Both the position numbers and the translations under genes were made by a program. Below, piece by piece: positions 1-9,200 of a DNA stretch of 64,000 nt. Under the pieces are notes generated by a model. That model made no database searches. It was given only the letters and a program-made list of their open reading frames with translations, and was not told the origin of the DNA. The DNA is from Flavobacterium sp. A45 (lineage in GTDB: Bacteria; Bacteroidota; Bacteroidia; Flavobacteriales; Flavobacteriaceae): NCBI RefSeq assembly GCF_002001005.1, contig NZ_MUNX01000093.1, positions 1-64,000 on the forward strand, given 5' to 3'. Within the stretch, counting starts at the first letter, position 1. Every line of letters begins with the position of its first letter.

Positions 1-104
1 TAATATAACTTAGTACTATAATTTTATAATTGAATTAACATTTGTTTAAGTATAAAAAAGGCTTACTTTTTCTTGAAAAATGATTTCAATTTTATAAAAA
101 AATA

Positions 105-185
105 GAAACCCCAATTCTATAATTTTTTTCATTCAGATAGATACCCCAAATGCTATCGATTTATTTGATTACCCACAGATACCCC
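105..185 (+). promoter_or_regulatory. Three GAWACCCC direct repeats upstream of the giant adhesin
   Basis: Three similar blocks begin with GAAACCCC at 105, GATACCCC at 140 and GATACCCC at 178, each followed by an A/T-rich tail (the last two share a ...TGCNATCGAT / CTGCCGAT-like end). A weaker GATTACCCA lies at 167. The spacing of 35 and 38 bp is three to four helical turns, as expected for tandem activator sites on one DNA face. No TAnnTTTG -7 element is visible between 186 and 255. I infer activator-dependent transcription of the adhesin gene. The first 100 bases of the window are AT-rich and show nothing else. Confidence 0.4.
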
Positions 186-255
186 ATTCTGCCGATTTTA
201 GTCTATATCGTTACGCATATCGTATTCGTTATTAATAATTTTAATTTCTTAAAAT

Positions 256-3200
256 ATGAAAGCATTTCTACCTAAAACCGGAATTTTTACTGTTGTTTTT
301 TTAATTGCGAATTTGTTTTTTGAGGGTGTTGCTTTTGGGCAAATTACCCAGATTACAGGCTCTCCTCAAACTGCGAATACTACTACTACAACCCTAACGA
401 TCACTAGACCCTCGGGACTTGCAATTGGTGATGTGATGTTTGCTAATATCATGCAAACTGATAATGATGGTAATACAGGTGGCGATTTGACAAATGCCAG
501 CCGTAGTGGATGGACTGTGGTTGATGGTAGGCAAATAGGAATTGGAGGAGGAGGAAGTGGAGATGAATGGTACGGTACTCTTTTATATAAGGTGGCTGAC
601 GCAACAGATGTAGCTGCTACAAATTTTGCATTTACTTTGGATAGCGATGTCAATGGAGATGATGGTAATTTAGGTTCAATAGTTGCTTTTAGGGGAGTAG
701 ACGTAACAGGAGGTGTTCAAGCCGATGGAACACCGTCAGGGCCTTTTGATCTTGATCCTGGCATTATAAATAGTATAGCAAATGACGCTACTTTTACAGC
801 AACTGGAATTACAACCACAACCAATGATTCCGCTGTTATCATGTTTGGATTGCAAACTGACAACCAAACAATTAGTAATTGGAGACTAAACAATGTACCA
901 GCTTCTTTGACTCAATTATATGATAGCCAATACAGTCCAAACAATTTAGATATGGGTGTAGGTGCTGCTTGGGCAATTAAGCCGGTAGCTGGTAGTACTG
1001 GTACAGGTACAGCAACTCTCGCAAATAATAGCTCAAACGGTGGGATTTTAATTGCGCTTAAAAAATTATGTTTACCAATTACTACGTCAGCTGGATCTAA
1101 CAGCCCAGTTTGTATTGGATCTGCAATAAACCTTACAACTACAGATGCAACAGGAGGTACATCTCCATATAGTTACAACTGGGTAGGTCCAAATGGGTAT
1201 ACTGCAAGTACTCAAAATCCGATAATTTCTAGTTCAACTCTTGCTATGGTTGGGACTTATACTGTAACGGCTACAGGTGCGAATGGATGCAAAGGTACTA
1301 GTGATATAGCAATAACTATGAATCCCTTACCACAAGTGTCTGATTTTAGTGGAAATACATTGTGTGAAACTGGGGCAGGATTATTACTGGTTGTTGAAAA
1401 TTCTAGTGCAGGTCCATATACGGTTGTTTACAATGATGGCTCTATTCAAACAGTAAATGGAGTAGCTTCGGAAACACAATTTAATCCAGTAAATAATCCA
1501 AGCACTACCACGAATTATACTCTAGTTTCTGTTACCGATGCCAATGGTTGTGTTAGATCTGGTGGGTTTATTGATGATACAGCTACAATAACAATAGAGC
1601 ATGAACCGATAGCCACAGTAACGCCACCAATATCGCCGGAAACAGTTAATATAACAATTTGTTCAAGCGGAAGTGCGACCGTTAGTGGTGCAGCTGCATC
1701 TAACGGTACAATATTATGGACACATAACGGTAATGGAACATTAAGTGATGAAACTACGCTAACACCTACTTATATGCCTGCATTGTCAGATACAAGCAAT
1801 AATAGTGGCGTTGTCACTTTGACAATGACAGTTAGCAATGGTACCTGTTTACCAGCAACTGCAGAATATTATGTAAAAGTGCTAGTTGGGCCTTCAGTGA
1901 ATGCAGGAGTAGATCGAATAGTTTGTTCCTTAACTCCAAATGTTTCCTTGGCGGGATCTGTGCAAGGGGCAGTAGATGAAGGTAAGTGGACAACTAGTGG
2001 TACAGGGACGTTTTCGCCAAGTGACACTGCATTTGGAGCAACCTATATTCCATCATCTGATGACATAACTGCTGGTACTGTAACCTTAACTTTGTCTTCA
2101 TTTGACCCTTTTGATGGAGATCCAGAGTTTCCTTGTTATGCTTCGGTATCTGATGAAATGATAGTTACTATTGAAAAAGCCCCAACAGCAACAGCTGGAG
2201 GAAGTCAGTCGATTTGTGTAGGTAGTAGTGCAATTGTAAGCGGGACAACAGCCTCTGTAGGTGATACCATACAGTGGACAATCGATCAAACAACTGCATA
2301 TACAGGGGAAGGTTCAATAAGTGATGCAACGTCATTAACACCTACATATACATCTGCAGCTGGTGATTCAGGTCATACTGTGACCTTAAAGATGACAGTT
2401 TCCAATAATTCATGCCCATCCGCTACAGCAGCTTATACCATAGTGGTTAATCCTTTGCCTATAGATAGAAGTTTAATAGGAACAGCACCAATTTGTTCCG
2501 GCACTACTGCAACTATCCAAGTTGACAATTCTGAGTTTGGGATTCAGTACCAATTGTTAGATTCGAATGATCAACCTACGGGAGGTCCTGTTGCGGGAAC
2601 TGGAGGTGTTATTGATTTACAAACAAATCCCTTGACGAATACTGCTAATGCTGCTATTATTGTAACAGTCAAAGTGTTGGCAACTAATATTTCTGTTACA
2701 CCAAATTGTTCGAGACTGATGCCTGAGACAATAGCGATAACTGTTAATCCGGCACCTGTGAATAGAACTTTTGCAGTGGCGGCAACTCCTATATGTGCTG
2801 GAACCGAAACAAATATTACTGCAGTATCAATTACTCCAGCTACGCCTCCTACTACTTATGAGTTGAGAAAAAGTACCGATCTTAATACAGTAATTAGTAC
2901 TGTTACAGGAAATACAGGAGGAGCCATTAGTTCTCCAAATTTTGCTACAGGGAATTTATCCACTACTACTACATTCAATGTGTTGGCAAGAATTGAAGCA
3001 ACACAGTGTACAGCGCAAATGACGGTAACACCAACGGTAACCGTAAATCCTGTAATTTCAAATAATACAATCAGTGCAGATCAATCTATTTGTAATGCAG
3101 CAGCCCCGGAAACATTGGTAGGAAGTACTCCTACGGGGGGTAATGGAAGCTATAATTATTTGTGGCAACAGAGTACTGATGATTTTGTAGCAAATACGGC

Positions 3201-6200
3201 AAGTGCCAGTACTGCAAATAGTTTAAATACTACTAAAAGTTATACTCCACCGCAAAATTTAGCACAAACAATGTGGTATAGAAGAGTAGTAACATCAGGT
3301 CCAGCAGCTCCAGCTGTAAATCAATGTAGCGATATTTCACCAGCAGTCAAAATAACTGTTATTCCTTTGCCTGCTGTTTATTCTGTAACGGGAGGCGGGG
3401 CATATTGCGTAGGAGGAACAGGAATGCCAGTTGGATTAAGCAATTCACAGGCCAATGTTAATTACCAATTGTATTTGAATGGTTCTCCTGATGGTTCTCC
3501 TGAAGTTGGAACTGGTGCTGCAATCGATTTTGGGAACAAAACAGTTGAGGGTACTTACACTGTGGTTGCAAAAGATATTTTAGCGATTGGTAACGATTGT
3601 ATATCGAATATGAATGGATCTGCAACAATTATTATTAGTCCTATTCCTAGCACTGTTGGAGCATCGGTTTGTATCGGTGAAAGTGGTGAGTTGACTTCTC
3701 CGACTGTATGCCCACGAGAAGCACCAATAACCACACCAGCAGCTAACGCCAGTTCAGCTGCCAACGTAGGAACGGTTGCTTGGGTAGATCCTACCGATAT
3801 TTTCTCTGATAATGGTAATCCTTCAACTGTTAGTAATGCTACCACAACTGTTACTACATCGGGTAGCCTCCAAGGGAAGAATTATGGTTTCGAGATTCCC
3901 GCTGATGCAGAAATAAAGGGAATTACGGTTTTTGTTAATCGTTACTTCTCTGGTAATGGTAGTGCTCAAGATAATTCAGTTAGATTGATAAAAGGAGGGA
4001 TTATTGCAGGGACTGAAAAAGCAGTTTCGGGCAATTGGTCCACAACAACATCAACCGTTGTTTCTTATGGAGGCAATGCCGAATTATGGGGTGAGAGTTG
4101 GACTCCGGCGGATATAAATAATCCAAATTTTGGAGTTGCTTTAAAAGTGAATGTGGTAGGTGATACTAACATTTTTGGTACTCCACAAACTGGTAGTGCA
4201 AATGTAGATTACATGCAAATAACAGTAACCTATGCTTTAAACGGAAGTATTAAATGGTACACCACGGCTACAGGTGGTACATCGATTGGGACTGGTTCAC
4301 CGTTTAATCCGGTTGGAGTTGCAGGTTCGGGCTTGCCAGATACAAATACTCCCGGAACGACGACTTTCTATGCAGAATGTTCTTCAGTTGAGGGTTGTCG
4401 TACACCAGCAGATTTTGTTGTGAACCCTTTGCCAATTATGACTTGTCCGGCCAATTCAGCAGTATGTATCGACACAGCTCTTTATGCATTAACAGAAGCT
4501 TCTCCAGCAGGAGGAACGTATAGTGGAATGGGAGTAAGTGACAATAATTTCAATCCAGCAATAGCGGGCGTTGGCCCTCATATTATAACATATTCTTACA
4601 CGGATAGCAATGGTTGCACCAATACATGTACATTTACCATTACAGTAAATCCAGCAGTTGTAGCTAGCGGAACTCCAACAAATGTATTGTGTAACGGAGC
4701 ATCAACCGGAGCAATCGATTTGAATGTTACTGGCGGAAGCGGTTCCTATACTTATCTATGGAGTAATAACGAAACTACACAAGATGTCAGTGGATTGGCG
4801 GCGAGTGTGACTCCTTATAGTGTGATAATTACAGAATCAAATGGATGCACCATATCAGGTACAACCAGTTTTACAATAACCGAACCAGCAGCTGTAGTTG
4901 CCAGCGGAACACAAGTAGATGTTCTTTGTAAAGGAGCTTCAACGGGTTCTATTGATTTGAGTGTTACTGGCGGAAGCGATTCTTACACCTACTTATGGAG
5001 TAATGGGGAAATCACACAGGATATTAGCGGATTGCCAGCCGGAATCTATTCAGTAACAATTACAGAATCCAACGGATGTGCCGTAACAGGTGATATTAGT
5101 TTTACGATTGCAGAGCCTACGATAGGATTGGTAGCAACCATAACATCACCTCATACAGATGTGGATTGTTTTGGCAATCAAACTGGTTCGGCTACAGTTG
5201 AGGTAACAGGTGGTACTCTTCCCTATGCTTACTTGTGGGATGATGGGGCTTCACAGACTACTGCCACAGCAATTAATTTAGCAGCAGGAAACTATACAGT
5301 AACTGTAACCGATGCAAATGGTAATGGTTGTATTTCAACAGCAGCTGTAACAATTACAGAGCCAGCAGTATTGGAAGCTAACATACCAGTACAAACCAAT
5401 GTGGGTTGCTTTGGTGCCAGTACGGGTTCAGCCACAGTAGAAGTAACTGGTGGTACAGAGCCTTACGAATATTTATGGAATGATGGATCAGCACAAATTA
5501 CCGCCACTGCAAGTAGTTTGGAAGCTGGAGAATATATGGTAACAATAACAGATGCAAATGGTTGTGTTACAACAGCAACGGTAACGATTACAGAGCCAGC
5601 AGCAACGGTAGCAACAGGAACACAAGACAATGTATTGTGTAATGGAGCAGCAGATGGATCTATTGATTTGAGTGTTAGTGGCGGAAGTGGTTTATACACT
5701 TACGAATGGAGCAATGGAGCAACGACACAAGACATTGTCGGATTGTTAGCAGGAACTTATAGTGTAACAGTAACCGATACTGGGGGATGTACGGTAACAG
5801 GAACCACTAGTTTTACCATTACTCAACCAGATGCAGTAGTAGCCAGCGGAACGCAAGTAGATGTTCTTTGTAAAGGAGCCTCAACGGGGTCTATTGATCT
5901 GAGTGTTACAGGCGGAAGTGATTCTTACACCTATTTATGGAGCAATGGGGAAACCACCCAAGATATAAGCGGATTGGTAGCAGGAACTTATTCAGTAGTA
6001 ATAACAGAATCCAATGGATGTGCAGTAACAGGCGATACTAGTTTTTTGATTGTAGAACCTGCGATAGCATTGGCAACAACCATAACATCACCACATACAG
6101 ATGTGGATTGTTTTGGTAATCAAACTGGTTCGGCTACAGTTGAGGTAATTGGCGGAACTCTTCCATATACTTACTCATGGAATGATGGAGGATCTCAGAA

Positions 6201-9200
6201 TACAGCTACCGCAAATAATTTGGCAGCTGGAGAATACACTGTAACTGTAACCGATGCAAACGGAAATGGATGCGTTTCATCAGCAACAGTAATAATCACA
6301 GAGCCAGAGGTGTTGGCCGCTTCCATAACTTCACAAACCAATGTGGGTTGCTTTGGAACCAATACAGGTTCGGCTACAGTAGGAACAACTGGTGGTACAG
6401 AGCCTTACGAATATTTATGGAATGATGGATTAGCACAAATTACCGCCACCGCCAATAATTTGGAGGTTGGGGACTATATGGTAACAATAACAGATGCAAA
6501 TGGCTGTACCACAACGGCAACTGTATCGATTACAGAATCTGATGCAACAGTAGCCACAGGAACACAAGACAATGTATTGTGTAATGGAGGAGCAGATGGA
6601 GCCATAGATTTGAGCGTTAGTGGCGGAAGTGGTTCATACACCTATTTATGGAGCAACGGAGAAATTACACAAGATATTAGTGGATTGGAAGCGGGATCTT
6701 ATAGCGTAACGGTAACCGATACAGGAGGCTGTGCGGTAGCAGGTACTACCAGTTTTGTTATTACTGAACCAGATGCAGTAGTAGCCAACGGAACACAAAT
6801 AGATGTATTTTGCAATGGAGCCTCAACTGGATCTATCGATTTAAGTGTTACTGGCGGAAGCGGTTCTTACACCTACTTATGGAGTAATGGGGAAACCACG
6901 CAGGATATTAGTGGATTGCCAGCTGGAACCTATTCTGTAACAATTACAGAATCCAATGGTTGTACCGTATTGGGTATTGCGAGTTTTACCATTACCGAGT
7001 CAACATTATTAACTGCATCCATAACAGCACAAACAGATGTTGATTGTTTCGGCAATAGTAATGGTTCGGCAACTGTAACAGCTTCTGGAGGTGCTTCTCC
7101 ATATAGTTATTCATGGGATAATGGAGGGGTACTAGATACCACTTCAGGTTTAAGTGTTGGGGACTATACTGTAACCGTAACCGATGACAGTGGCTGTACA
7201 ACTACAGCAACTACTAATATCATTGTAGATGACAACGTAATCCCTACCGTAATTACACAAAATATAGAGGTTGAGTTAAGTCCAACCAGTGTTAGTATTA
7301 CAGTTTCAGATATTGATAATGGTTCAAATGATAATTGCGGTATTCAATCAATGACAGTTTCACCAAGCAGTTTTACTTGTGCCAATATTGGTTCCAACAT
7401 AGTGACCTTAACGGTAACAGATACCAATGGAAATGTAAATTCCGCTACTGCAACAGTAACTGTAAAAGATGTTATAGCACCAGCTATCATTGGAATGCCA
7501 ACAAATAAAATAGTTAATGTTTCTGGAGGTAATTGTTCTTCATTGGTCAGTTGGACAGCTCCAACCGCAACAGATAACTGCGGAATGGAAAGTTTGCTAA
7601 GCAGTGATGAAACCTATAATGAAAACGGTTCTACATTATTAGGGATAGGAGAGCACACAATCACTTATACAGCTACTGATGTGAATGGTAATATCACTAC
7701 CGCTAGTTTTACTGTAACAGTGGTTGATCAAATAGCACCTACTATAACTAATTGTCCAAGTAATATAACTGTAAATACTGATAATAATATTTGCGGGGCG
7801 AGAGTATTCTACATACAGCCAAATGTAAATGATTGTAATGGTGCTACTTTAAATATTAATAGTAACAGCTACTTGTCGGGCAATATATTTCCTGTAGGTG
7901 ATACAATGGTGACTTGGACAGCGACTGATGCTTCAAATAACGATACAACTTGCAGCTTTATAGTAACTGTAGTGGATAATCAGGCGCCGGTGGCAAATGT
8001 TGCATCTTTACCAACAGTAACAGCCGAATGTTCGATAACTGTAGCAACACCAACAGCATCCGATAATTGCGACGGAAATATTAGTGGAGTACCAGATGTT
8101 TCAACAACCTTTAATACACCTGGATCACATACTATTAATTGGACTTATGAAGACATTAATGGAAACGAATCTTATCAAAGCCAAACAGTGAATATTACCG
8201 CTACACCTCCGGTTATCAATACACAACCGGTTAGTTTGGCTAAGTGTGAAGGGCAATCTGCTACATTCAGTGTTAGTTCTTCTGCAATTGGATATCAATG
8301 GCAAGTTAACGCTGGCGGCGGCGGATGGGTAGATGTTGATTTTGAGACTAGCAGCAGTTTAAATATTCCATCGGTAACACCTGATATGAATGGAAATCAA
8401 TACAGAGTGATTATCAATGGTTCATGTGGTAGTACAGCGTCTAATGAAGTGACATTAACTGTAGATAGTTTGCCAACGATAAGTGATCTAGCGAATCAAA
8501 ACTTGTGTAACACTTCAAGTTTTGCATTGGCACAAAGTCCGCTAACGGTTGGAACAGGGCTCTGGACTTTAATAAGCGGAAGTGCAAGTATTACAAATGT
8601 AAATTCTCCAAACACAGATGTTACAGGAGTGGCAGTGGGAACAAGTGCAAAAGTAAGATGGACAGTAACTAATGGATCTTGTAGTGTTTACGATGAGGTA
8701 ACAGTAACGAATACGATATTGCCGTCTGTAAGTAATCAGCCAGATCAAGCCTTGTGTAATATGTCTAGCTTTACGATGACACAAAGTATACCATCTGCTG
8801 GAACAGGAGTCTGGACTCTAGAAGCAGGAAGTGCAACTATTACAACACCTAATTCGCCAACAACAACAGTTACAGGAGTGACAACAAGTGCCACATTACG
8901 ATGGACGGTGACAAACGTAAATTGCAGTAGTTATGATGATGTAATAGTAACCAATACAACATTGGATCCAGTTAGCGATCAGGCTAACCAAACCTTATGC
9001 AACACATCGAGCTTTACGATGACACAAAGCGCACCATCTATTGGAAGTGGAACATGGAGCATAATAAATGGAAGTGCAAATATCACTTCTCCAAGTTCTC
9101 CGGTCACAACGGTGACTGGATTGGCGACAGGAACTAGTGCAACCCTTAGATGGACAGTAACCAGCGGTTCTTGTACTGCATACGATGATGTAACAGTAAC

